64,000 nucleotides of DNA from Paraniabella defluvii (GTDB lineage: Bacteria; Bacteroidota; Bacteroidia; Chitinophagales; Chitinophagaceae), in assembly GCA_019316985.1 (NCBI GenBank), contig CP079215.1, positions 3,472,001-3,536,000 on the forward strand, written 5' to 3'. The notes below the pieces were generated by a model. It worked only from the letters and a program-made list of their open reading frames with translations. It had not been told where the DNA came from and did no database searches. Positions 1 to 10,609 of the stretch are shown piece by piece. The position numbers and the translations under genes are program-made. Positions within the stretch are counted from its first letter, which is position 1; every line of letters starts with the position of its first letter.

Positions 1-84
1 GTTAATCTGGCCTTCTGCTACTTCAGAGAATGCTAGTTGAAATAATAAAAGTAATGGTATGATGCTATTGAGCAACTTTTTCAT
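1..84 (-). CDS. N-terminus of a secreted protein (partial)
   Basis: The reverse strand reads from an ATG at 84 through 28 codons to the window edge. The start MKKLLNSIIPLLLLFQLAFS is a classic signal peptide: two lysines, a long leucine-rich core, then small residues before a polar segment. The rest of the gene lies outside the window, so no function can be assigned. It is transcribed in the same direction as the envelope operon to its right but is separated from it by the AraC remnant. Confidence 0.6.
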   Translation of the reverse strand, partial: MKKLLNSIIPLLLLFQLAFSEVAEGQIN

Positions 85-203
85 ATTGAGTGCGGTTTTC
101 GATTTTAGAGGACGACAAAAATACAACTTGAAAATATAAGTCGATTGGAATTACATAGTTTTCTAATATAAGGAAGCCAGGGGTCAGGAGGCAGTGCTTA
201 TAC

Positions 204-407
204 ATGAGACAATTCGAAAGAAATGTAATAGTTAGTTTGGGAGTATCGCCTAAACTGTATTCGAGAGTTTTAAGATTTACAAATGCATGGCTCTTAAGAG
301 AAGCACATCCAGATATTTCCTGGTATAGAATCACGCATGAGGTTGGTTATGCCGACCAGATGCACCTGGTGGATGATTTCAAAATTTTTTGCGGTACTAC
401 ACGATAA
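204..407 (+). pseudogene. AraC-family C-terminal DNA-binding remnant (left copy)
   Basis: A 67-codon frame carries the second half of an AraC-type helix-turn-helix domain: an RQFER start, a GVSPK motif, then a helix with ITHEVGYADQMHLVDDFK, the typical second recognition helix. The sensor domain and first helix-turn-helix are missing, and the frame is broken just after KIFCGTT, where the right-hand copy continues with PRGIRKQ. It is therefore a decayed fragment, not a working regulator. A close relative of its end lies at 9062-9241. Confidence 0.6.
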
Positions 408-621
408 GATCGTTGCCAAGATGCTTAAAGGCATTGAAGGAAGATCAAAAGTACAGGTTTGTTAGAGAAAAGGTAAAGTATTGGGTGTCGCCTTTTATCT
501 AGGTTAGCCATACCGGGCAAGCTACCTTTACATAAGTCTTTCGGGTATTAAAATTAACCCAAACCCAATGCAAGTCGATGGCACCCCGAAGATCAGGCTG
601 TTCCCAAAGGGCAGCCTTTTG
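297..621 (+). repeat. Left copy of a diverged direct repeat (about 325 bp)
   Basis: This segment matches 9077-9414 in the same orientation. Shared stretches include the AraC end (GATATTTCCTGGTATAGAAT), a GGTGTCGCCTTTTATCTAG block, AAGTCTTTCGGG, AACCCAATGCAAGTCGAT and a terminator-like hairpin. The copies differ by scattered substitutions and small indels, so the duplication is not recent. The pair encloses about 8.4 kb containing the whole two-component/PAP2/sulfatase/receptor operon. Confidence 0.75.
595..621 (+). terminator. Terminator-like hairpin in the left repeat
   Basis: AGGCTG-TT-CCC and GGG-CAGCCT form a stem followed by TTTT. The same hairpin with one loop change is in the right repeat at 9388-9414. 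It would end transcription of the AraC remnant. Confidence 0.5.
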
Positions 622-699
622 CTTTGGCTAGAAGCTTTTATCAGATGCTGCACGCAAGCTATTTTCGTCTGTTTGGTCAGTAGTGTCACTAAAGATGCT

Positions 700-3108
700 T
701 TAAAATTTGTAACTGTACCTAATCTGATAACCTGCGTTTCGTAATAATCAGCGCTCGTGTAATTAAATCCAAGCCCGTCTATTTTTCTTTTAATGACCAT
801 TGTGTTCAACAAATCAGTTGCATTAAAAATATATCTCCTTGCCGTTCTGAACGGTTTTCTTCAATCCTGCATCTATCGAAAATCTCGATAAGATTTTTCC
901 CTGCGGTATAATATCAGGTGCTAAATAAATGGCTGTAAATTGTGCATCCCATCCCTTTGTGAAACGGAAAGTATTATTCAGTTTCAGGTTGCCCGATATT
1001 GCAGATTGCTGGTCAGCCGAAAAAGTGTTAGGTTCAGGATAAAGGTTTTGCACCGTGAAAGTATTTATCTGGTTTCTATAAATGTTCCCGTTTATGTTAA
1101 AAGAATAGACATTTGAAACCTTTTGGTTCAAAATAGCCTCTAAGCCTGTATTATAGCTCTTTCCTACATTTTGGAATATGGCATATATCAACGTGCTCCC
1201 TGGCACGGTGCTAGAAATCCTCGTGATGGTTCCATCAGCAAAACGATGGTACAGGGCGGAATAGAAATAACCACTGTGCCAAGTGTTCTTGTAACCTAAC
1301 TCTATGGAATTGGTAAATTGAGGACGTAACGCGGGATTTCCGACTTTGATAATTTCGGCATCATCGTATTTAGGGAAGATGCGGATGTCCACTTCATTGG
1401 GTCTGTCCACCCTGCGGTTATAGAATATTGAAAGTTTGTTGTTGTCATTCAGCTTATAAGCCAACCTCATATTAGGGAAGGGCTGTGTATAGTTATAGCC
1501 GTCGCTCTTGTAAGTGCTATGGTTCGGATTAACATCGTACTGGATTTTAACGTATTCCATACGCAAGCCCAATTCTGCTTCCCATTTTTCATTTTCAAAA
1601 ACGTAGTTTCCGTAAATGGCTGGTATCAATTCCTTATAATTGGCCCAACCTCCGGCGTCCATATCCAAGACCGAATTGACTCCCGGTCTGAACTCCATAT
1701 TGGTAGGAATGCTTCGGTTACGCAATTTGATACCTGTTTCAATACGCCCGTATTTCAAAGGCTGGATATAATCTATATTGAAATCATATACCTGTTCGTC
1801 TGATAGCAACTTAAAGGCATCTGTACCCGTTGTTGATGGCAGGTAATTGTCGTAGAAATATTGCTCGTCTTCTCTATGAAAGGTGTAGTTGAAGCCGATA
1901 TTCAGCAAATGACCTGCTTCCTTAAACTTATGCTGATAGGCAGCCGTAGCCATTGCAGTCGTCTTCAGTTCATCTTCCAAAAACTGCCAAAGGCGTAAAC
2001 GTTGTGAAATATCCCCGTTGAAGAATGGCTGGTCGCCTCGGTCAATAATCTTTTCGCTGCCATACATTCCCGAAACGGTCAGTGTGTTTTGTTCGTCAAT
2101 GTTCCAGTCTACACCTGCTTTTGTAGTGAGAAAATTTGTATTTCTATTTCTTTTTAATTGCGAATTGATAACTGTTCCGTCTTCATAATTCCGGGTTACA
2201 AACTCGTTTTTATTCAGTGTTTGTGTATAAAGGTTATCCGCTTGCAGAAATATGTTTACGTTACCCTTTCTATAATTCAGTGATAACGACGGATTGATTT
2301 TAGGCGTAAAAGTATATTGCGGTCGGATAGTCGGCAGGTTTTCTTTTCGTACCCAAAGCGAGCCTAAGCCCGAAGTCAAACTGACCTTACCATTAAACCC
2401 ATTCTGTTTGTTCTTCTTCATCACGATATTGATGATACCCGCATTACCGTTGGCATCATATTTTGAAGAAGGATTGTTGATGATTTCAATTTTATCAATG
2501 GCAGATGATGGAATGTTGTCTAAACCAGTTTGGCTGCCAAAACCTGTTAAAGCGGTTTGCTTACCGTCAATGAGAACCGTAACTTTATCATTTCCCCGTA
2601 ATTGCACTTTACCGTCTTGTACCGTAACGCCGGGCAGGTTTTGCATGCTTTGTAAGATCGAGCCACCGCTTTGGCTGATGTTGTCAGCAACGGCGTATGT
2701 TTTCTTGTCCAGTCCATTACTCAATCCCGCTCTTTCGGCTTTAACAACAACGCCTTCTAAAACTGTTGATTGCTCTTCCAGTTCAATGACTGGAATGTCT
2801 AAGAACGCTGAAAGGCTACCCACAAATAACGGTTGCTCCTTGTTCTCAAATCCCGTAAATGACACTTCCAGACGATAGTTTCCGGGCTTAATATTTTCAA
2901 CCGAAAACCTGCCTTCATCATTGGTTATCGTACCAGCGACAAAAGCGCTGTCTTTTTCATTTTTTACAACCACATTTACATAAGGAATCGCTGACTTATC
3001 AACCTTATTTTTTACCATACCTGAAATAGTAATCGACGATACCTGTGCATTGGCCACAGATGCAGCAATTACGAAAATGATTACCAAAAACAACTTTATC
3101 TCCTTCAT
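700..3108 (-). CDS. Outer-membrane beta-barrel receptor, TonB-dependent type
   Basis: About 800 residues after joining frames. Order: signal peptide ending VANAQ, a carboxypeptidase-regulatory-like beta-sandwich (about residues 27-115), a plug domain with LPGVTVQDGKVQLRGNDKV and the IEIINNPSSKYDANGNAGII motif, then a long aromatic-rich barrel. This is the OMP_b-brl_3 group common in Bacteroidota, which often lacks a SusD partner. The main frame stops at 823 after QNGKEIYF. One-base shifts near 825 and 715 restore NATDLLNTMVIK...YSYKF and a terminal aromatic residue, typical of barrel ends, with a stop at 700. It is the last gene of the envelope operon, directly after the PepSY-like gene. The substrate is unknown. 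Confidence 0.85.
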
Positions 3109-3112
3109 TACC

Positions 3113-3536
3113 TTAATCTTTTACCTCTTTTAGAAATTTACCTGAATTGTCGAAAATCAGGTCCTTGCCTTTACTTCTGCTTCGTAGGTAACAACACCTG
3201 TGTTGTCAGTAATTTTGCTACTTCTTTGATTTTTTGCCCCCATACTTGTTAGAAACATAGGTTTTGGCATTGGCTGGCAGTTCCTGCATTTTGATTTCCA
3301 CTTCTGTTTCAAGAATGTTACCGAAGCATCAATCAATACAGAATAGCCGGTTTTTGCTAAATCAAATCCAGCCTCATAGTTGCCTTTTTTTTTTCCCATT
3401 TCAGGTCCCTTGCATTGGGATAGTTCTTAAGTAAAACTGATTTAACAACAGCAGGAACATCTTTGTCCGAAACTTTTTGCGCATAGGCTAATGACACGCT
3501 TGCCACTGCTGCCAATAAAAAGAAGTACTTTTTCAT
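3113..3536 (-). CDS. Periplasmic PepSY-like protein
   Basis: The start at 3536 gives a signal peptide (MKKYFFLLAAVASVSLAYAQ) and then a small domain with KNYPNARDLKWE, KKGNYEAGF and a repeat-like YEAEVKGKDLIFD end. This is the PepSY-like, beta-lactamase-inhibitor-like fold (DUF2874 type) usual in Bacteroidota, about 140 residues. At least four homopolymer indels break it: an A10 run near 3395, and points near 3320, 3235 and 3172. All are repaired by adding or removing one base. It ends five bases before the receptor start, so the two are probably co-expressed. Such proteins often sit beside two-component systems, but their molecular role is not settled. Confidence 0.7.
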
Positions 3537-3601
3537 TTTGTTATTTTTTTATGAACTACAAAACTCCAAAGTGATTTGGAAGAAATTTAGAATGTCCCGG
3601 G

Positions 3602-4285
3602 TTAATATTTCTTCTTTCTCCATTTATACCTGTGTGTCCAATAGCTCAGCTTCATGGAAAGGAAACCTATGCCAGCTCCGGCTAGTACATCGCTTGCATA
3701 GTGTCTGTTGTTGGCCATTCTTAAAAGGCCTACTGTACCCGCTATACTGTATGCTGCATAAGGCATCCATTTAAATCTATGTTTATATTCTTCACTTAAA
3801 AAAGTGGCAGCAGCAAAAGCATTAGCGGTATGACCGGAAGGAAAGGAATAGTAATTGGAACCATCAGGTCTTAACTGGTGTGCATATCTCTTAATAACGC
3901 CTACAGTTAGTAAATTGAATAGTGTTCCTTTTATTAATATGGCTGATCGATTAACCAAATCCGTTTTTGATTTAACTCCTAGTGCATCCAACCCATAAGC
4001 AATAACAATGGGGCTATATTGCAGATAATTATCAACAGTGGTGCCAAAACTAAACAAGTGCTCATTACGTTCTTCTGCAATTTCATTTTTGAAAGATTCG
4101 GGTCTGTTACTGTTGAGCGCAATACCCAAGCCAGTTAAACCCGCAGGAATATATAGCTTCCTTATTTTGAACAGCTCTCTTTTTAACTGTGTTGTATCCC
4201 TGAGATTGGTTGGGCTGTAAGACTGTGCCTTCAACGCAGGAAGCAACAGTAGTATAAAGAAGATAGTTACCCAAAATATGCGCAT
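3602..4285 (-). CDS. PAP2-family membrane phosphatase
   Basis: 227 residues in one open frame. It has a signal peptide or first membrane segment, then the three acid-phosphatase motifs in order: KRYAHQLRP (KX6RP), PSGH (with FPSGHTANA) and RMANNRHYASD (RX5HX3D). The histidines of motifs 2 and 3 are the expected nucleophile and proton donor. The family removes phosphate from lipid phosphates such as undecaprenyl pyrophosphate or lipid A phosphates at the outer face of the inner membrane. Its place beside an LTA-synthase-like sulfatase under a two-component system suggests lipid A or carrier-lipid remodelling, perhaps linked to resistance to cationic peptides. That link is inferred from context. 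Confidence 0.88.
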   Translation of the reverse strand: MRIFWVTIFFILLLLPALKAQSYSPTNLRDTTQLKRELFKIRKLYIPAGLTGLGIALNSNRPESFKNEIAEERNEHLFSFGTTVDNYLQYSPIVIAYGLDALGVKSKTDLVNRSAILIKGTLFNLLTVGVIKRYAHQLRPDGSNYYSFPSGHTANAFAAATFLSEEYKHRFKWMPYAAYSIAGTVGLLRMANNRHYASDVLAGAGIGFLSMKLSYWTHRYKWRKKKY

Positions 4286-4314
4286 GTTCGAGGTTTGTAA
4301 ATATTCAAGAAAAA

Positions 4315-6297
4315 TTAATCTGCCATCATCTTGCCATTTCTAAATCGCTCACTGGCCGTTTGATAATTAGCGATGGTTTCTAACACAAATTCTTTGCTTT
4401 GGCTTTTGGTTTCAGAAAGGGACTTTTCCTTTCTCGAAACGTTGAACTGCTTTACTCTTTTACGGTCGTCAATTTGCGTAAACAGGTTTTCCTTAAGCAT
4501 GCCCAACGTTCTGTAATTACCAATGAATGCCCGCTCTTCTCCTGCTTTCATCCGATTAATATCTTTCCCATATAAGGAAGTATTATAGTTCCAATTCAGG
4601 TATCCGAACAATGTTGGCATCAGGTCAATTTGTGATATCAACCTGTCTATATTTTGTGGTTCTCGGGGCAGGTTATAAATTATTGCCGGAATATGATGTT
4701 TGTCAATATTAATTTCCCATTTACCTGCACTGCTGGCACAATGGTCGGCAACGATAAGGAATACTGTATTCTTAAACCAGGGTTTCCTTTGAGCGTCGGC
4801 AATGAATTTCCCCAACGCATAATCTGTATATTTTACAGCTGCATTCCTGTCACCTTGTGGCAAGTCAATCCTACCTTCAGGGAAAGTGTAAGGCTTGTGA
4901 TTTGATGTGGTCATTACAAATTGAAAAAAGATGTATTAGCATTACTGCTTTTGTCAGCATATTTGATTGCCTGCTTGTACAAATCTTCATCGCAAACTCC
5001 CCAGGCGTTTTCAAAACCTATTTCGCTTTTTGGAATGTTATATCTATGCGTGTCAATTTGCTCGGATAAAGGATTTCCCCTGTCCCTGTCCACAATATCA
5101 AAACCCTGGCCGCCAAAAAAGTTATTCATATTGTCAAAGTAGCCATCACCACCATAAATAAAATACGGGTGGTATTTTTTTCTTTAAAATAGTAGCAATA
5201 GAATACAAGTGTTGATTATCTGGTCGCCTCACAATACTGTTTCCCGGTGTTGGCGGGACACAAAGAGTGAGGGCTTCCATTCCCCTTACCGTTCTTGTAC
5301 CCGTGGCATATAGATTCGTAAAGAAGATGCTGTGCTCAGCGAGATTGTCATAATTAGGTGTGATGTTATCATTATTGCCGAATGCTTTCAGGAAATCACC
5401 GCTAAAGCTCTCTATCGATACAAGGATGATATTGGGACGGGTTTCGTTTTCACCTGTTGTCCTCCTGCTGATATCATCCCATTGTTCGGAAGTGTACTGC
5501 TGGTTTTCTTGTAAAAGTGTTTTCTTCAATACAGTATACGCTTCTTTGTCATCGAGCCTAGGATAGAAAATATCGTAATCAAGTTCGTTTGACCTGAATG
5601 CGGCAAAGAATGAAAACACGCCGTTCTTACCCAACTCGTTTACCACCAAATTATTACTGAAATCAGCCTGTTTGTTTTTCATTAAGGTCAATAACAGAAT
5701 CCCAACCAAAAATACAGGAACAAAGTAAGCGGCTCTGATGCGGATAGAACTTTTGTCCGAAAACGTATTTCGTAAAACTCCTTTCTTATACAGCAGGAAA
5801 AACGTACCGATTACCAAAGACAATAAAACAGCAATAATAGTCGGCAAGGGATATGATTGGTTGATATTGGAAACCACTTCGTAAGTATATATTAGGTAAT
5901 CTACTGCAATAAAATTGAACCTTACCCCAAACTCATCCCAAAAAGGGAACTCTGCCATCAAACCAAAAAAGATAATAAAGAGGATAATGAAAAGATAGAA
6001 ATAAGTAAAGACTTTATCTGCCAATGAACCAATCCCTCTTTTGGGAAGCAGCAACAGGTATACGGCATATAGCATGAGGAATGAAAACCCTATGGCCATA
6101 TCAAAAATAAATCCTGTGAGAAATGCTCTTAAAAGATAAATCAGATTAAGATCTACATCTTTTGCCGACCAGGTTAAAAAAATAATTCTTGTCAGAAATG
6201 AAAGAACCACATATAATCCTAAGACCGTAAATAAGGTCGAAAACCTGCTGCTTGTCAGCTTACCAAATATTCTTGATAATCTCTTCTTGAAGTTCAT
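4315..6297 (-). CDS. LTA-synthase-family membrane sulfatase/phosphotransferase
   Basis: About 655 residues once two indels (near 5150 and 4915) are repaired. The N-terminus has five hydrophobic segments within the first 210 residues. The extracytoplasmic alkaline-phosphatase-fold domain follows, with VSIESFSG (metal-binding Glu), a threonine in GTRTVRGMEA as probable nucleophile, FFGGQGFDIVDRD, and VADHCASSAGKWE with the DH metal pair. Family members move phosphoglycerol or phosphoethanolamine onto lipids and glycans. With PAP2 downstream, a lipid A or surface-glycan modification role is likely. A gap of only 29 bases to the PAP2 gene suggests one operon. The exact donor and acceptor cannot be read from sequence. 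Confidence 0.82.
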
Positions 6298-6477
6298 ACT
6301 TTACACATTAATAAACGAGTAAAGTACCGAGGCAAATTAGTAGAAATTTAGAATTTTTATATATGGAAGATAATTATAACCAAATTACTAAGATTCGAAT
6401 TTGAAAAAACTTAAAATTCTTGGGGAAATGCTCAATTCGGGACGAAATATTATGATGCCCTCAATGGAATGAACTTT

Positions 6478-6963
6478 TTAGTTCTCGACCATTTTTAATA
6501 GAAATGGGTGTTTCAAAGGCAATAGTCTTGCATACAATTTTATTTGTATCGAAATGCTGATAGTGAACAAGTAAATCTGCATAACCATCATCATCATCCG
6601 ATAGGTCAGCATCATATTTTTGTCTGGGTTTGGGCGTAACAAATCAAAAGTCATTGATTCGGCTGCTTTCAGGTCTAGGAAATGATGAAAACCATTTTTG
6701 GTCAACAATAACGTGTGTGATTTTATTATTTTATCCTCGATACGTTGCTGAATAAAAGTTCGTATCAGGAAAATACTAGAAGAGATGCTAATACTGCGAA
6801 TGAAAAAAACACCTATTTCGTTAGATGGAAGAACGATTATTGTAAATTCAATTATCCTTAAAACCGTTATATAAAAAGTGCGTCCAACTGCTCTTACCAG
6901 AAAAGTCGTTTTTTCTGCCCGTTCTGATTGTTTGGCTTGAAATTTTTCCTTCTGAATATCCAT
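6478..6963 (-). CDS. Hypothetical small membrane protein
   Basis: An open frame of 161 codons lies 16 bases after the histidine-kinase stop. It has a charged start (MDIQKEKFQAKQSERAEK), two or three hydrophobic stretches (about residues 30-46, 55-68 and 125-140) and a basic end. I do not recognise the family. The run MMLTYRMMMM is unusual and could mark a second frame error. It may be the third gene of the two-component operon or a decayed gene. Confidence 0.4.
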   Translation of the reverse strand: MDIQKEKFQAKQSERAEKTTFLVRAVGRTFYITVLRIIEFTIIVLPSNEIGVFFIRSISISSSIFLIRTFIQQRIEDKIIKSHTLLLTKNGFHHFLDLKAAESMTFDLLRPNPDKNMMLTYRMMMMVMQIYLFTISISIQIKLYARLLPLKHPFLLKMVEN

Positions 6964-6979
6964 TATGTTCTTTGGTACG

Positions 6980-8271
6980 TTATATTTGGAATGTTACCGA
7001 AAAAACATGTTCGTTATCTTCAAAACTGTATATTACCTGCCAGCCGTGAAGTTTGCATATTTCCTGAACGATGTATAAGCCCAAGCCGCTACCGCTATTA
7101 TCAGCAGACAGCTTTGAAAATCTCTTAAACAATAAATCCGTATCAAGTGCCCGATCCCCGAATTTTTAACTACAAAAGATGATTTCGATAATGCTAACTG
7201 TATTGCACCTCCCGGCGAAGTATGACGAATTGCATTAATGATGAGATTACTAATTAAGACTTCGGTCAAGCCACTATTACCCTTCAATTCAACCCTAGGC
7301 TCGATATCAAAACCGAAATTGATGTTTTTCTCTTTAAAATGCTCTTGTAACCCATTCATACTTTGAGCAACTAAAGTATCGAAGCCGATAAGTTCCGAAT
7401 TATCAAACTGACTGTTTTCAATCTTGGCAAGCAATATAAGGTTTTTATTGATGCGTGAACTTCTTATCAGGGCTTTATTCATTTCTTCCGCAATGTGGTA
7501 TTGCCTTTCGGTTAGGTCATCACTTTGTAGTAAAATATCCAGTTTGTTTTTCAACACCGCTAACGGTGTCTGCAATTCGTGAGAAGCATTCTCCGTAAAT
7601 TCCTTTTGACTGTTGTAAGTAGCGATATTATGTTTGAGCAGCTTATCAAGCGTCGCGTTTAATTCAGCAAATTCTATGGTATCTGTTTGCTGAAACTCAA
7701 TTTGCTTTTGGCTGTTTAATTGAAATGATTTCAATTTCTGTAAGGTATTTTGAAACGGCTGCCATAATTTTTTAGAAAACCTCTTGTTCAAAATCCAGAA
7801 GCCAGCTACCAAAATAAGGAAGAACAACAACGTAACCATAGCAATATAGGCAACGGTTTCCTCGGTTTCCTCCACATTGGTTTCCACAACCAAAACATAG
7901 TTTCGGTTGTTAATTTTAATGGTGGTTTTTAAACCACGAAAGCGGTCTATGACATCTTCTCTTGTAGCGTATGAATTTTGCCGCCTGATAGTGTATAAGC
8001 TATCTTGTAATAAAGGTTGCTCGGCATATTTTATTTGACTTACTGGTTGTATTTCGTTCCAGAATTTAATGCTTTCTGCTAATTTTTCATCGCTGATGTT
8101 TTGTTCATTAAATTCATTTTCTATTCGCTCTGCAATAAGATAATTGTTTTCGTCCAGTTCTTTCAACCAAATCCAGTCCACCAATAGAAAATACGACGGA
8201 ATACTCAATGCAAATACAATAAGTGCATAGATGGTGAGCTGTTTAAGCGACTTGTGCAATAAATTTTTCAT
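6980..8271 (-). CDS. Two-component sensor histidine kinase
   Basis: About 430 residues. The true start is MKNLLHKSLKQ at 8271, overlapping the response-regulator stop (ATGA). Order: a first membrane segment (about 10-30), a sensor domain of about 120 residues outside the membrane, a second membrane segment (ATLLFF-type, about 150-172), HisKA with ENASHELQTPLAVLKNKLD (phospho-His), and HATPase with NLIINAIRHTSPGG. An indel near 7155 splits the G-box; the next frame continues with SGSGLGLYIVQEICKLHGW and ends VTFQI at 6980. It should phosphorylate the regulator upstream and probably controls the sulfatase, PAP2, PepSY and receptor genes that follow on the same strand. Confidence 0.88.
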
Positions 8272-8942
8272 CCTTCCCATTTGTAGCCTGTTCCGTAAAC
8301 AGTTTTTATATATTGTTCGCACCCAGCATCACTTAATTTCTTCTTCAGGTTCTTAACATGTGCATATACAAAATCATGGTTGTCTAGCATATCTGCAAAA
8401 TCTCCTGAAAGATGCTCTGCCAAAGTACTTTTAGAAAGTACGCGGTTCTTATTTCAATGAAGTAAATCAGCAAATCAAATTCTTTTTTTTGTCAGTGTGA
8501 TAAGCTCACTGTTCACAGTAACGGTTTTCGCCAAAAGGTCAATTTCCAATTCGTCTTGCTTTATAATATTGGAGTTGTTAAACTGTTTTCTTCGAATAAG
8601 CGAATAGATACGTGCTGTTAGTTCCGATAAATGAAATGGTTTTGTAAGGTAATCATCGGCTCCTATCTGTAATCCTTTTATTTTGTCATCTAAGGAGTTC
8701 TTTGCTGAAATAATGATAACTCCATCTTGCTTATTCTCCTTTTTCAATTCCTCTAAAATTTTCAGCCCGTTACCGTCCGGCAATGTAATATCCAATAGGA
8801 TGCAGTCATAATTGAAAACGTCTATTTTACTCATTGCTTCCGTAAAGGTGTTAGCAACTTCACACAGGTAGCTCTCTTCGGAAAGATATTCTACAATGCT
8901 TTTGGCAAGCTCTTTTTCGTCCTCTATTATCAAGATTTTCAT
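8268..8942 (-). CDS. OmpR/PhoB-type response regulator
   Basis: About 225 residues. The receiver domain starts MKILIIEDEKELAKS, has the phospho-acceptor Asp in CILLDITLPDGNG (about residue 52), the Thr/Ser in VIIISAKNS and the Lys in DDYLTKPF. The winged-helix output domain follows but is broken by two homopolymer shifts (near 8490 and 8452). Joined frames give TKKEFDLLIYFIEIKNRVLSK, then DNHDFVYAHVKNLKKKL and KTVYGTGYKWEG. It overlaps the kinase start by four bases, so the two are translationally coupled. It is the first gene of the envelope operon. Confidence 0.88.
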
Positions 8943-9061
8943 TTGAATGCGTCTTTACCTGCAAAGTTAAAAGTTGAATTTCGAAGAAATTTGGAGCTAT
9001 TTTTTGAATTAGATAATCGAACTATAAATATACAATGCCGTTTTATACTTAAATACACATA

Positions 9062-9241
9062 GCCTGGTATAAAGTTAGAGAAGCGCGTCAAGATATTTCC
9101 TGGTATAGAATCACGCATGAATTTGGTTATGCCGACCAGATGCACCTGGTGGATGACTTCAAAATTATTTGCGGTACCAAACCAAGAGGTATCAGAAAGC
9201 AAGTCACTGCCAAAATACTTACCGGCATTGAAGGGGATTAA
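9062..9241 (+). pseudogene. AraC-family C-terminal remnant (right copy)
   Basis: The frame has no start codon but reads REARQDISWYRITHEFGY, ADQMHLVDDFKIICGTKPRG and ends IEGD. This is the last third of an AraC DNA-binding domain and is better preserved at its end than the left copy. There is no sensor domain, so it cannot be a working regulator by itself. Confidence 0.55.
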
Positions 9242-9414
9242 TAGTACAGGTTTGTAAGAGAAAAGATAAATTATGGGGTGTCGCCTTTTATCTAGATTCG
9301 GTGTATAGGGCAACCTACCTTTATGTAAGTCTTTCGGGCATTAAAATTAACCGAACCCAATGCAAGTCGATTGTACTCCCGGAGATCAGGCTGTTCCCAA
9401 TGGGCAGCCTTTTT
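9077..9414 (+). repeat. Right copy of the diverged direct repeat
   Basis: This partner of 297-621 has the same order of AraC end, conserved spacer blocks and hairpin. It closes the 8.4-kb block holding the two-component/envelope operon. Confidence 0.75.
9388..9414 (+). terminator. Terminator hairpin in the right repeat
   Basis: AGGCTG-TT-CCC-AAT-GGG-CAGCCT is followed by TTTT. It is the same structure as in the left repeat. Confidence 0.5.
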
Positions 9415-9720
9415 GTTTATTCATTGACGTCGCATTGCGAAGTCTTCAACACCCATGATGGCGAGAACCAAAATATTTTTAGGAAGGTAAAACGGGGGCA
9501 ATAGATCGCGTCAAGAATACCCCAGACTTACGACGTTAGGTTTAGTTGGAGTAATTGGTTGAATTTATGATATTCTTTCTGTCATCTATTCAGATTATGG
9601 TCGCAATACTGAAGAGTAGTATCATTAAAAAGACACATTGGGTTATTTATGTAATTTTGTTATGCATAAAAATAATTTCCATACGAGAGTGGTAAATGGC
9701 CCAAAGCTTAACAGATTGAA
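9415..9720. other. Intergenic stretch with no gene seen
   Basis: About 300 AT-rich bases lie between the right repeat and the AraC gene. Short frames on either strand show no family motifs. The segment probably holds the promoter of the AraC gene, but I could not fix one element with confidence. Confidence 0.4.
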
Positions 9721-10541
9721 ATGATTTACGTAAAACATATACCAAAATTTCCCCTTGACACTTTTCTTGACAGTATCATTTATATAGAAGGAAATAACAA
9801 AGGGACTGGGCTTCCTAAAATGGCTATGAGTTTGGTTTTTAATCTTGAAGATAGTTTTAAGTTGTTTGCAGACAAAAATTTTATAAACCATACTGATTAT
9901 AAAAATTTTGGATTGCAGGACTGCAAACCAAACCGACAAATGTTGAAAGTTACGGTTTGAGTAAAATGTTAGTTGTGCAGTTTAAGACATTAGGAGCTTT
10001 TGTTTTCCTCAACGACCCTTTACATTATTATACAAACCACTATGTGACACTTGACAGTATTTTTAGCAAAGAAGCAGAAGAAACTTGGGAAAAATTACAA
10101 GATGCCAAATCTTTGAACGAGCAATTCGTTATCATTGAAAATTTTCTCTATCGCAAATTACTGACAAATAAGCTGCCAAACAAAAAGCTCATTTCAACCA
10201 TTGAGATATTGCTGGACAACAAGATGAATCTCTCCATAAATACAATATGCAAACAGCTAAATATTTCGAGAAAACACCTTAATCATTTATCGAAACAATA
10301 TACCGGAGTTTCGCCAAAAACGCTATCGTCATTAAATCGACTGCAAACGACTTTAAAGACGATTAGTTCCTCAAGTAAAGAGAAACTCACAAATGTCGCA
10401 TATAAATCGGACTATTTTGATCAGGCACATTTTATAAACGACTTCAAAAAGTTCACTGACCTCAAGCCAACTGAATATGTAAAACTTGTGGAGAACAAGC
10501 GATCCTTAAAAATTGTTCCTCATTTTATACCTTTTGAATAA
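9721..10541 (+). CDS. AraC-family transcriptional regulator
   Basis: About 273 residues after removing one indel near 9908. The missing T would give KNFWIAGLQTKPTNVESYG and join the two frames. The N-terminal part (HIPKFPLDTFLDSIIYIEG) resembles the DUF6597-type sensor seen in many Bacteroidota AraC proteins. The C-terminal HTH_18 domain has SINTICKQLNISRKHLNHLSKQYTG split over its first helix-turn-helix, then the second with VAYKSDYFDQAHFINDFKKFTDLKPTEY. The two small genes just downstream on the same strand could be targets. The ligand is unknown. Confidence 0.82.
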
Positions 10542-10609
10542 TGGTTACTTTTTTACAATTTTCAACTAAGCGTAGCGGATAATTTTGCTGTTTAGGAATT
10601 TTGTAAAAT

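Noticed and set aside
8939..9313. Minus-strand frame of 124 codons across the right repeat
   Set aside because: It is antisense to the AraC remnant and its start region overlaps the response-regulator start; no family motifs.
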